DNA from: Chitinispirillaceae bacterium
GTDB taxonomy: Bacteria > Fibrobacterota > Chitinivibrionia > Chitinivibrionales > Chitinispirillaceae
NCBI GenBank assembly: GCA_016932075.1
Contig: JAFGDP010000088.1
Location: 1-41,783, forward strand
Reading direction: 5' to 3'
DNA length: 41,783 bases
Below, in pieces: positions 34,001 through 39,956 of this stretch (its first letter is position 1; the number at the start of each line of letters is the position of its first letter). A program made the translations under genes and the position numbers. The notes under the pieces are model-generated. The model did no database searches. It worked only from the letters and a program-made list of their open reading frames with translations, and was not told the DNA's origin.

Positions 34001-34152
34001 AGCTCAAGAAGAGCGCCCGCCACCGGCGCATTGGTCATTGAATCCAATACCGTTCCCCGCACCGTGCCGCCGTCAAGATGCCAAACGCACGAGAGCAGGA
34101 GTATCAGGACAGTGGTCCGTTTGAAACAATACAACGGGGAGGTGTTCATCAC
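28060..34152 (-). CDS. Giant secreted multi-domain protein with FlgD/Por-type C-terminal domain
   Basis: 2030-aa secreted protein. A signal peptide (residues about 1-29) is followed by many carboxypeptidase-regulatory-like beta-sandwich domains (about 30-1060; openings such as GTVRGTVLDSMTNAPVAGAL, GRIYGKVFTETG and GYTVSGSVRDSAGNSLT). Residues about 1060-1190 resemble Fn3 repeats. Residues about 1190-1430 look like a pectate-lyase-type beta-helix (YKTIQSAIDASQNGDVIRVE). Another Fn3-like domain starts near 1490, and two GKGYW motifs occur between 1600 and 1800. The last 110 residues (ACPNPFRQNTT, EIFDIAGKKVATLLDRE, LRNGMYIVRIRGG) are the FlgD-Ig-like/T9SS type A sorting domain. No catalytic site is recognised, so adhesion or matrix function is likely. 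GAGGAA lies 9 bp before the ATG. Confidence 0.92.
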   Translation of the reverse strand: MMNTSPLYCFKRTTVLILLLSCVWHLDGGTVRGTVLDSMTNAPVAGALLELCDYDSALTVKYSTSTATDGAFVFDNVAEQRYFLKIDSGNYVTQWLSPQGTTRYPQFSLWAGPISDPWQIYLTPSPIDNPPSSVIKISVKDTLGAAVNSGMVELENAWDFSFAGACDLNSRQGYAFFENVQPGRYAVFLSCPPYPSQYMDTSQNSASPRYFITVQAYDTLEFGTQVTGSPLGNGRIYGKVFTETGSLAPDIVIGLFTADDLLTSRFQAMTDASGIFRFEQLQSEGYFLKLGSGGMFPEQWFSPHRRATTRYPDDPIYPPPANDTFFITLSGNPLDNTASSAVFVAITDSSGMPITMTSGKIECADRYHTMMRQLFYHSTTGMYAAAGLPPGDYSIRLEVPPYPIQYYSPDGNTQYESFFQPVQDNDTVVLETRLKTAFGPVDTTTSFAYLQGRVADSLDRSVSCRVLILDTIHTVMTSMQTASDGLFGPMRFIALAPHYCAVEVQTGKRQFWTTTGVTDSLPHAGMIRAAQGDTVWLQIKLVKGNTVDTTTRKSIEGVVTALPSYAPLHNVRICAMPSHMVPTGDFNPAMLWAPMMTHTDSAGYYVFRNLPPDDYLVAAVVDSQNYVAQFYQNADIPANARVVRVDTSFTLTINFLLRPGGMVSGMVTSTMNGAPIQDAVVNVHEKGRNRWHEVTTSANGAYNVAGIISGTCHLWIYHPHYLRKDSVPLPDEFTITEGQTYTYPAITMEPGGRIAGSFTTPVSLRDSAMIHDTGCGLPIGRILLFPDSLESGETVLHPHYSTSIEAFCSGTDSTTGRFVSDVCPPGMWRAVFQPSPRYGWNDSNASSTPVPWLGWGVVGGDTLLETGMSFEIKPFDTVANIPLRLRTGYTVSGSVRDSAGNSLTHFGFSAVVKKNGRFFTVGFSDHFDGERFVLPGMINGEAYYLNAWADGYPGQFWSPETTTAGPLFPYRFNEATFSPLAVRLKRSFSDPDTTPSADPITLYTQYSTNGVLEMLHWRIDQRYTLDSCVLYGMGPDGTVTRLHAAATVQGTVNYSWAETRTIAAPMLYVVAGKSAGVMVRSNEVWYDPRQNGIAPDSLWIEVRGTRWGIGVEWGPQPPDTIIDSISLFRRAAGEPWKLLERRSAWSSRLEDHQWGREDSGRVFEYRVEVLSTGRASRAAAFTLDQAFFEGLTKPLQVGPYEKYKTIQSAIDASQNGDVIRVESGVYRENLTFRGKALLLDGDWHYGTPPIIDAGGGIAVTIPWTGQRKEDEQPYVSGFKIINASVGIQVSAPAGTGQCLFAGVTKAFDVAIDSSAMVNTMRQNPFLGSEVQLWIDQCTFVARSSGNIVAAAGARGLAESTNPVRSPTGHEHAFLMPVYSLSSKVSIAHSIMTDFIAVGGNSQLPIQLGGVSPTASVRTCDLWRTAVSAATPRIEIEGQLLTLDPQFIDTVNYFLPDQSPLRTVSSDRVALGYDSRRFNRNDEDTTVGPSPIKNLVVRQLSLAKIMLSWSPSPDSEKVVRYCVARCPGDTSLYYVNQENRWEPTVSEDEFMAMIDTFYIRSTSFLDSTIIPGKPYLYVVMGVDSAGHQSEVDLPASIPLSTLFRGGFTYAVHLKGAQWHMMGLWGADSAQLAPSSDRILYYWDDKRTPDKLLSQYAATSTLRPGKGYWFRSERDTVLQVTPATLALLAQREATLSFSLTAGQTGWNQVSLPLPFPIAPSWLDTFPAWEWNPDQLGYVRATRLEPWKGYWIHTASARTLPLNNDRPLFAGTAKRASGLAAWELQLVLSGATIRDEENYIGVVDAPDDMPVHAREIREPPAGFLATQLYFVKVADGHRTRFSMLYHAAGGAQNAVRHEWLVAVSPSSERTRIDVRGCASLPRGLHAFWIDANGAVPLEKDAAIEIPPHDAEVSACLVVTANTNELALYAKRFRLDAACPNPFRQNTTLVFVVPYEWGAGGISIDKKKRHVCVEIFDIAGKKVATLLDREIEVGAHRMVWHGNGERGRVLRNGMYIVRIRGGDSFAAIRLFRMN

Positions 34153-34222
34153 ACGAGATTCCTCATCGGCCCATCACACCGTCTAGACAAACGACTTTTT
34201 TAATACCAAGGAGTAGATTATT

Positions 34223-34246
34223 TTAACTATACCATGGATCAGTTAA
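34223..34246. promoter_or_regulatory. 24-bp dyad overlapping the giant-protein promoter
   Basis: TTAACT and AGTTAA half-sites flank a central CCATGG, giving 18 of 24 symmetric positions. The dyad covers the -10 element of the minus-strand promoter listed next. The position and symmetry suit a repressor operator, but no regulator gene is nearby. Confidence 0.45.
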
Positions 34247-34254
34247 ATAAACAA
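34226..34254 (-). promoter_or_regulatory. Promoter of the giant secreted protein operon
   Basis: Minus-strand -35 TTGTTT (34254-34249) and -10 TATAGT (34231-34226) with a 17-bp spacer, about 70 bp before the start codon at 34152. Confidence 0.55.
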
Positions 34255-34266
34255 GAGATCATCTCT
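34254..34266. promoter_or_regulatory. 13-bp perfect palindrome upstream of trxB
   Basis: AGAGAT-C-ATCTCT is an exact dyad 38 bp before the trxB start. A second imperfect palindrome (TATCCTTTTATAAAGGGATA) follows at about 34269-34288. Either could bind a regulator of trxB or of the divergent gene. No plus-strand promoter is clear. Confidence 0.4.
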
Positions 34267-34303
34267 AATGTATCCTTTTATAAAGGGATAAGGAGCAGAT
34301 ACC

Positions 34304-35254
34304 ATGACAGAGCGACTCGTTATAATAGGATCAGGTCCGGCAGGTCTGACCGCAGCGATCTATGCGGCCCGGGCGAACCTTAACCCATTGCTTTTTGAGG
34401 GATTCCAGGAAGGCGGCATACCCGGCGGACAGCTCATGATCACCACCATGATCGAAAACTTTCCCGGCTTCCCGGCCGGGATTCCCGGGCCTGAGCTCAT
34501 GAAAAACATGCGCGAACAGGCCGTGCACCATGGCGCACGCATCATTACCGAGGACGTAACCAACGTCGATTTCTCAAAGCATCCCTTTACCCTGACCACC
34601 ATGAACGGGGACCTCTATTCGGCCATGGCGGTCATCATTGCCACCGGCGCAACGGCGCGCAGGCTTTCGATCGAATCGGAAAAAAAGCTCTGGAACCGCG
34701 GCATATCTGCCTGCGCAACCTGCGACGGAGGATTACCCGTTTTCCGCGGCAAAGAGCTTGCCGTCATCGGCGGCGGCGACACTGCCATCGAGGAGGCGCT
34801 CCATCTCACCCAGTTTGCCTCAAAGGTCTATCTTATTCACCGCCGCAGTGAGCTTAGGGCAAGCAAGGTGATGCAGGACCGCGCAAAGAACCACTCAAAA
34901 ATCGCCATTCTCTGGAACAAGGTCGTCGAGGAGTTCCTTGGCGACAAAATGCTCACCGGACTGCGTCTCAAGGACACCGTTACAGGAAAAAATTCCGAGC
35001 TTCCTGTTGCCGGCGCCTTTGAAGCGATCGGCCACGTGCCGAACACCGCTTTTCTCAAGGGGCAAATCGCCCTAAACGATCTGGGGTACATCGTGACCCT
35101 GCCCGGCTCCACCCGCACCAATATCGACGCGGTTTTCGCAGCAGGCGACGTGCAGGACCACAAATTCAGGCAGGCAATCACGGCCGCTGCCTCAGGATGC
35201 ATGGCTGCGGTCGAGGCTGAGCGTTGCCTGCAGGACCAGGGATGCCAGGCGTGA
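34304..35254 (+). CDS. trxB: Thioredoxin reductase (NADPH)
   Basis: 316-aa FAD enzyme that passes electrons from NADPH to thioredoxin. FAD-binding GSGPAG is at residues 9-14 and the second FAD motif TNIDAVFAAGDVQD is near the end. NADPH-binding GGGDTAIEEAL and the phosphate-binding HRRSELRAS point to NADPH. The redox pair is C137-A-T-C140. Length and layout match low-molecular-weight bacterial TrxB. GATAAGGAG precedes ATG 34304 by about 8 bp. It is divergent from the giant surface protein and is followed by the candidate RNA region. No thioredoxin gene is present in the window. Confidence 0.97.
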   Translation: MTERLVIIGSGPAGLTAAIYAARANLNPLLFEGFQEGGIPGGQLMITTMIENFPGFPAGIPGPELMKNMREQAVHHGARIITEDVTNVDFSKHPFTLTTMNGDLYSAMAVIIATGATARRLSIESEKKLWNRGISACATCDGGLPVFRGKELAVIGGGDTAIEEALHLTQFASKVYLIHRRSELRASKVMQDRAKNHSKIAILWNKVVEEFLGDKMLTGLRLKDTVTGKNSELPVAGAFEAIGHVPNTAFLKGQIALNDLGYIVTLPGSTRTNIDAVFAAGDVQDHKFRQAITAAASGCMAAVEAERCLQDQGCQA

Positions 35255-35329
35255 GAAGCCCGGGAAGCGGCAAAAAAATTTTCATTCTCCCGCAATAATT
35301 TTAAATCGTCCCCCGTATACATAAAAAAG

Positions 35330-35574
35330 ACAGACACGGCGGTTGAAAGGTGTCTGTTTGTGTAGTGCTGAAGTTCCACCGACACCGCCGCTTCTTGGGG
35401 CGGAGAAAGGAGGCTCTTGCACAGCAATAACGAAGAACCGACACACATTTCAGAAGTAGTGAGGAAGACCCCGGTCATGTCGACACGGGGGTGACACGAG
35501 TGAGAAAACCACGGAACGAAGTGTTTCCGTGCGAAGAAAAAAGGGTTGCTCTGAAATAGGGAGCAACCCTTTTT
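35330..35574 (+). ncRNA. Candidate structured small RNA (or trxB 3' UTR element)
   Basis: This 245-nt gene-free stretch holds four hairpins in line: 35330-35357 (ACAGACAC/GTGTCTGT), 35385-35403 (CCGCC/GGCGG), 35468-35492 (ACCCCG-GTC/GAC-CGGGGGT) and 35510-35531 (CACGGAAC/GTTTCCGTG, one bulge). It ends at the terminator 35541-35571. The word GACAC occurs five times. On the minus strand the first hairpin is followed by CTTTTTT, so the transcript could run either way. It matches no family I know (not 6S, SRP, tmRNA or RNase P). Confidence 0.4.
35537..35574. terminator. Bidirectional rho-independent terminator
   Basis: Perfect 11-bp stem AAGGGTTGCTC / GAGCAACCCTT with a 9-nt loop. It has T5 on the plus side and T6 on the minus side. 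It closes the uppS-to-small-subunit operon from the right and any plus-strand transcript from the left. Confidence 0.92.
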
Positions 35575-35667
35575 ACGTTATTATTCCCGTAACTACTCCG
35601 GAAGTTTGGATAAATGTTTATTGGCCGCTCATTATAAAGCCCCTTGACTGTTCCCGTGTTCCCCCCC

Positions 35668-35829
35668 TTACACCGACTCTTCCGCCTTTTCAAGCTCTGC
35701 GACAGGCTCTGCGATCTCCTCTTCTTTCTCCTTAAAAATATTCCAGAAACAATAAATATTCAGCGTGATGATCCCGCTCCATGCAAGGAGTAAAAACAGC
35801 CAGCCGCCCAAAGAAAGCTGATCATGCAT
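35668..35829 (-). CDS. Small single-TM protein, probable NSS transporter small subunit (MetS-like)
   Basis: 53-aa protein starting 20 bp after the NSS transporter gene on the same strand. GAGG lies 6 bp before its ATG. Residues 7-32 form one hydrophobic helix (LGGWLFLLLAWSGIITLNIY), followed by FKEKEEE and an acidic C-terminal tail. This is the layout of MetS, the roughly 60-residue small subunit that the NSS transporter MetP of Corynebacterium needs, and of other small symporter accessory proteins. Adjacency, order and topology all fit. Sequence identity to MetS is not claimed. The terminator of the operon follows about 95 bp downstream. Confidence 0.78.
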   Translation of the reverse strand: MHDQLSLGGWLFLLLAWSGIITLNIYCFWNIFKEKEEEIAEPVAELEKAEESV

Positions 35830-35849
35830 ACGGTGCCTCTTTCCTGCTA

Positions 35850-37415
35850 TTATGCTAGCGTATCGATATGGCGAATGCGCTCGTCGTGCTTATGGTGCTT
35901 CCACGCCCAGTGAATGACCGCAAGAATCCCGCCCCAGACAAGAAGCATGAGCCCCCGTACAAAGGAGACGAAAGCCACCTTGCTCATGGTAATGGAGCAG
36001 AACGCCACCTGCTCGTCAGCCCCGATATTCTGCATGATCATCACTTTCCACCCGTCCGTGACAAGCCACGCGGCAAGAATCACGCAGAGATACAGCGGGG
36101 TCACGTACTTCATGATGAATTTGAAAAAACGGGGCGGTGTAATATGCGAACCGGCCTTGAGCTCCTCAAAGCCGCGGTCAATGCCGAAAATCCATGAGAA
36201 GATGAACGCCTCGATGGTGCCGAACACCACCAGCAGGCAGGTGCCGCCCCAGAAATCCATCTCATCGACCGCACCGGCTTCCAGACCGAACACCGCGACA
36301 AACGACATGACAAAAGCGATGGCGGTCGCGATGAGCACCGCCTTTCTTCGCCTGATTGAAAGCACGTCTTCGAAAAAAGAGATCGGCGGCTGCATCATTG
36401 AAATCGAAGAGGTGACGCCGGCAAAAAACAGCAGGGCAAACCAGATGCATTGCAGCATCTGCGAGAGCGGCAGCTTGCCGAAAATAAGCGGCATGGTGGT
36501 GAACCCGAGACCGAACGTACCCATTTTCGCGATGGCATCGAGATTCGCACCGAACATGACCACGGCGAGCGGGATGACGATGGTGCCGCCCAGAATCACC
36601 TCGGCGAACTCGTTGGTCGCGCAGGAGGAAAGCGACGAAAGCGCCACATCCTGTTTGCGTTTGACATATGAAGAATAAGTGAGAATAGACCCGATGCCGA
36701 GTGATAATGAAAAGAAGATCTGGCCCGAGGCCTCGAGCCAGACGCGCGGGTTTAAAAGCTGGGAATAGTCCGGATTCCACATGAATGCCATGCCCCGCCC
36801 GATTCCTGGCAGGGTCAGCACCCTGACCAGCAGCACCAGCCCGAGGAGCAGGATGATGGGCATGGCTATTTTGCTCACCATCTCGATCCCACGCCTGATG
36901 CCGAACGATACAACGATAATATTGAGGAAAAACGTGATGATGTAAAAAACCAGTGCCGCCGGTACGCCCGGGGCAAGTTGCAGCTTGAATGTAATGTACT
37001 GCCCGAAAAAGGCGGTCACGGTATCGGCCGACACCTGTCGCATGAGTTCGCCGGTGATCGAATACCACGTGAACCCAAGCAACCATGATTCAATGTAAAC
37101 ATAATAGGAATAGATCAGGAGCGGTACAAACACGCCCATGGAACCGAGATACTTTGCCAGAGGGTTCCGCACAACGGCGCTCAGAATGCCCGGCCCGCTC
37201 CCGTGGGAAAAACGGCCGCCGTACCTGCCCAGTGTCCACTCCATCCAGGCAAGCGGGATGCCGAGCAGCAGCAGCGCGACAAAGTAGGGAATGAGGAATG
37301 CTCCCCCGCCATAGGTGGCGGCCTTGACCGGAAACCGCAGGAAGTTCCCGAGTCCTATCGCGCTTCCCGCAACCGCGAGAATCACCCCGATTTTCGATCC
37401 CCAGTGTTCACGCAT
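35850..37415 (-). CDS. Neurotransmitter:sodium symporter (NSS) family transporter
   Basis: 521-aa inner-membrane sodium-coupled transporter of the LeuT/MetP class, with about 11-12 hydrophobic segments. TM1 is EHWGSKIGVILAVAGSAIGL followed by GNFLRFP, the unwound sodium/substrate site. GGGAFLIPYFVALLLLGIPLA follows, and TM6 and TM8 contain FSLSLGIGSILTYSSYVKR and FFAGVTSSISMMQPPISFFE. ATG 37415 is preferred: AGGTG lies 5 bp upstream and MREHWGSKIG is the standard family start. ATG 37454 overlaps the rseP stop (ATGA) and is an alternative. Bacterial relatives move tryptophan, tyrosine, methionine, alanine or leucine. The small protein immediately downstream suggests a MetPS-type methionine/alanine carrier (inference). 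Confidence 0.93.
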   Translation of the reverse strand: MREHWGSKIGVILAVAGSAIGLGNFLRFPVKAATYGGGAFLIPYFVALLLLGIPLAWMEWTLGRYGGRFSHGSGPGILSAVVRNPLAKYLGSMGVFVPLLIYSYYVYIESWLLGFTWYSITGELMRQVSADTVTAFFGQYITFKLQLAPGVPAALVFYIITFFLNIIVVSFGIRRGIEMVSKIAMPIILLLGLVLLVRVLTLPGIGRGMAFMWNPDYSQLLNPRVWLEASGQIFFSLSLGIGSILTYSSYVKRKQDVALSSLSSCATNEFAEVILGGTIVIPLAVVMFGANLDAIAKMGTFGLGFTTMPLIFGKLPLSQMLQCIWFALLFFAGVTSSISMMQPPISFFEDVLSIRRRKAVLIATAIAFVMSFVAVFGLEAGAVDEMDFWGGTCLLVVFGTIEAFIFSWIFGIDRGFEELKAGSHITPPRFFKFIMKYVTPLYLCVILAAWLVTDGWKVMIMQNIGADEQVAFCSITMSKVAFVSFVRGLMLLVWGGILAVIHWAWKHHKHDERIRHIDTLA

Positions 37416-37450
37416 TATGGCACCTGTCTCCCTTTGTTTCGGTCCACCCG

Positions 37451-38785
37451 TCATCTTCCGAACATCCGGAACAGCTCCGGCATACGGTTGATATCATTGA
37501 GCGAGACATATAAAAAGAACACGATAAAAAACGCGATGGCGAAACGGGTAATGGCAATCTGCGTTTTGATTGACAAAGGTTTACGCCGGACCGCTTCAAG
37601 CAGCAGAAACAGCAGCACCCCGCCATCGGTGATAATGAGCGGAAACAGGTTGAGCACGGCAAGATTGATGCTGATCAGCGCCATGAAATTGAGTATCGGC
37701 GACAGTCCCTGGAGCGCGACAATCCCTGAGGCAGGGATGATACCCACGGGCCCGGCAAGCTCCCGCGTTGAAACCTCGCGGGAAATAAGCTTCTGCAATA
37801 CCTTGAAAATCAAGGTGGTGTATTCCCAGCTCTTGTCCAGACAGAGATGAAACGCCCGTGCCGGAGAATACCGTACGATACGATACGCCGAACGCGCGAC
37901 CTCGATGCCCACAATTTTCCGTTTCTCGGACGCATCATATGCCGGTGTCACGTTGATTTCCGCATGTCCTTCCGGTCGTTTCACGGAAAACAGCAGCGGT
38001 TTTTCATGCGATCCTTTCTGGATAAGATCAGTAAGCTGGAACCATGAAATCACCGAAACGCCGTTTATTGCGGTGACCGTATCCCCTGCCTTGAGCCCCG
38101 CCGCCGCCGCAGGCATGGTGTCGCGCACGCCTCCAATCACGGCGGGAAGCGGTGCAAACAGGCCGTAGGGAGGCCGGGAATATAGATCCCCTTTGTCCGG
38201 CTCCCTCTCCATGGTTCGTGTTACTCGCTTCCCATCGCGCACGATACTCAGCACATAGGTTTTCGAGCCGGTCAGAAAGAGCTCCTCAAGGTCGTCCCAC
38301 GACCCGATCGCTTTCCCATTAACGGAAACGATGCTGTCGCCCGCGGCAAGACCCGCGCTCTTGGCCGCCGAACTATCCGCCACGTAACCGATGATCGAGC
38401 GCCCGTAAAACGTGGGATGGTTGACGCCGTACATGTACATGATCCACAGCATGAAAATGGCCGAGACGAAATTGGCCAGAGGACCGGCCACGGCCACGAT
38501 CGCGCGCTGGTGTTTGGGCTTCATCTGGAATTCGTCGGGCGCCCCTTCGCGGTCCTCTTCCGGGTTTTCTCCGGCCATCTTGACGTAGCCGCCGAACGGT
38601 ATGGCGCTCAGGCGGTATTCGGTTTCGCCGATCGTCTTTTTAAGAAGCGCCTTGCCGAATCCTATGGAAAACGCAAGCACCTTGAACCTGAACGCCTTGG
38701 CCGCGATAAAATGGCCGAGTTCATGAATGACGACCATGATGCCGAGAATGAAAATGCCGAGAATAACCGAAAGCACGACTGTCAT
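37451..38785 (-). CDS. rseP: Site-2 intramembrane zinc metalloprotease RseP
   Basis: 444-aa inner-membrane protease that cuts transmembrane anchors, classically the anti-sigma-E factor RseA. The zinc motif HELGH is at residues 21-25 (H21, E22, H25). The third ligand is in NLFPLIITDGG, a variant of NLLPIPVLDGG with the aspartate kept. Two PDZ domains lie between (about 125-205 and 210-290; SAAKSAGLAAGDSIVSVNGK and AAAAGLKAGDTVTAINGVSV). Four membrane segments are visible. It follows dxr by 6 bp in the order uppS-cdsA-dxr-rseP seen in many bacteria. No sigma-E or RseA gene is in the window. Confidence 0.95.
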   Translation of the reverse strand: MTVVLSVILGIFILGIMVVIHELGHFIAAKAFRFKVLAFSIGFGKALLKKTIGETEYRLSAIPFGGYVKMAGENPEEDREGAPDEFQMKPKHQRAIVAVAGPLANFVSAIFMLWIMYMYGVNHPTFYGRSIIGYVADSSAAKSAGLAAGDSIVSVNGKAIGSWDDLEELFLTGSKTYVLSIVRDGKRVTRTMEREPDKGDLYSRPPYGLFAPLPAVIGGVRDTMPAAAAGLKAGDTVTAINGVSVISWFQLTDLIQKGSHEKPLLFSVKRPEGHAEINVTPAYDASEKRKIVGIEVARSAYRIVRYSPARAFHLCLDKSWEYTTLIFKVLQKLISREVSTRELAGPVGIIPASGIVALQGLSPILNFMALISINLAVLNLFPLIITDGGVLLFLLLEAVRRKPLSIKTQIAITRFAIAFFIVFFLYVSLNDINRMPELFRMFGR

Positions 38786-38791
38786 GATGCA

Positions 38792-39952
38792 TTACCCTTT
38801 GTTGAGATAGTGGCGCAGGATCGTTGTTCGTGTCTGTGTATCCGCGGCCTCAATCGCCTCGAGCGAATCGGCCGGTTGCGAAGCATGCCGTGCAAGCGCG
38901 AAGGCGACCATGTCCGCGATGGCGGTAAACGGGATGCGGCAGGCCAGGAACGCTTCGACCGCCACTTCGTTCGCCGCATTCACCACCGCCGGTGCGGTGC
39001 CGCCTTTTTTACCGGCGTCGATGCAATGCTGCAGACAGGGAAAACGCCCGAACTCCGGTTCGAAAAATTCCAGCCTGCCGATTTCGGGAAGTGAGAGCCG
39101 CTTGCTGTTCATGGGAAACCGCTCGGGATACGAAAGCGCGTACTGTATGGGCAGCTCCATATCAGGCAACCCGAGCTGCGCCATGACCGCGCCGTCATAA
39201 AATTCGACAAGCGAATGGATAATGGACTGGGGGTGGATCAGGACGCGCAGGCGCTCATACGGCAGGTTGAACAGGTGATGCGCTTCAATCACCTCGAACC
39301 CCTTGTTCATGAGCGTGGCAGCGTCAATGGTGATCTTTCTGCCCATGGTCCAGGTCGGATGGTTGAGCGCCTGCTGCGGCGTAATGGCGCCGAACTGCTC
39401 CCGGGGCAGCTCGCGAAACGGCCCGCCCGACGCGGTGAGGATGATGCTTTCCACGCCTGACTGGTTCTGCCCGCCCAAGCACTGCAGGATGGCGCTGTGC
39501 TCGCTGTCCACCGGGACCAGCGAGCCGCCGCCGCGCTCAAGCAGCATCTTGATGTAGTCGCCGCCGATGACCAGGCTCTCCTTGTTGGCGAGCGCGATCC
39601 GCTTGCCGCGCTTGAGCGCGGCGGCGGTCGGCCGCAGGCCCACGGCGCCCACGAGAGCGTTGAGCATGATATCATAGTCACCATCGCCCGCCAGCGCTTC
39701 CAGTCCTTCGGCTCCGGTAAAAACGGTCAGTGCCGGAAACTCCCTGTGAAGCTCGTCCTTCGCCTTCGCACCAGCGATGCATACGGCTTTGGGGTTGAAC
39801 TCCCTGATCTGCTCCTTCAGCTTGGCAATATTTTTCCCGGCCGAAAGACCGGTAATGAAAAACCTGTCCGGATGCCGCCGCACGCAATTAAGCGCGCTGG
39901 TACCGATGGAGCCGGTCGATCCTAAAAGAAGAATTCGGGAAATCACCGCCAT
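38792..39952 (-). CDS. dxr: 1-deoxy-D-xylulose-5-phosphate reductoisomerase
   Basis: 386-aa enzyme of the MEP isoprenoid pathway that converts DXP to 2-C-methyl-erythritol 4-phosphate with NADPH. NADPH-binding LLLGSTGSIGTSAL opens the protein. ALANKESLVIGG, the metal ligands in VPVDSEHSAILQCL, TASGGPFRE and NHPTWTMGRKITIDAATLMN all match the family. The active-site flap region and the C-terminal IHPQSIIHSLVEFYDGAVMA and VNAANEVAVEAFL also match. ATG 39952 lies 4 bp after the cdsA stop, with AAAGG only 1 bp away. A GTG at 39946 has the same AAAGG at 7 bp and may be the true start. The product leads to the undecaprenyl chain made by UppS in the same operon. Confidence 0.96.
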   Translation of the reverse strand: MAVISRILLLGSTGSIGTSALNCVRRHPDRFFITGLSAGKNIAKLKEQIREFNPKAVCIAGAKAKDELHREFPALTVFTGAEGLEALAGDGDYDIMLNALVGAVGLRPTAAALKRGKRIALANKESLVIGGDYIKMLLERGGGSLVPVDSEHSAILQCLGGQNQSGVESIILTASGGPFRELPREQFGAITPQQALNHPTWTMGRKITIDAATLMNKGFEVIEAHHLFNLPYERLRVLIHPQSIIHSLVEFYDGAVMAQLGLPDMELPIQYALSYPERFPMNSKRLSLPEIGRLEFFEPEFGRFPCLQHCIDAGKKGGTAPAVVNAANEVAVEAFLACRIPFTAIADMVAFALARHASQPADSLEAIEAADTQTRTTILRHYLNKG

Positions 39953-39956
39953 ACCT

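Noticed and set aside
34837..35478. 213-codon minus-strand open frame over the trxB end and the candidate RNA
   Set aside because: Most of it is antisense to trxB, its ATG has no ribosome site, and the composition is that of a shadow frame.
36262..37086. 274-codon open frame on the minus strand within the NSS transporter
   Set aside because: It is another frame of the transporter gene; the transporter frame has all family motifs.
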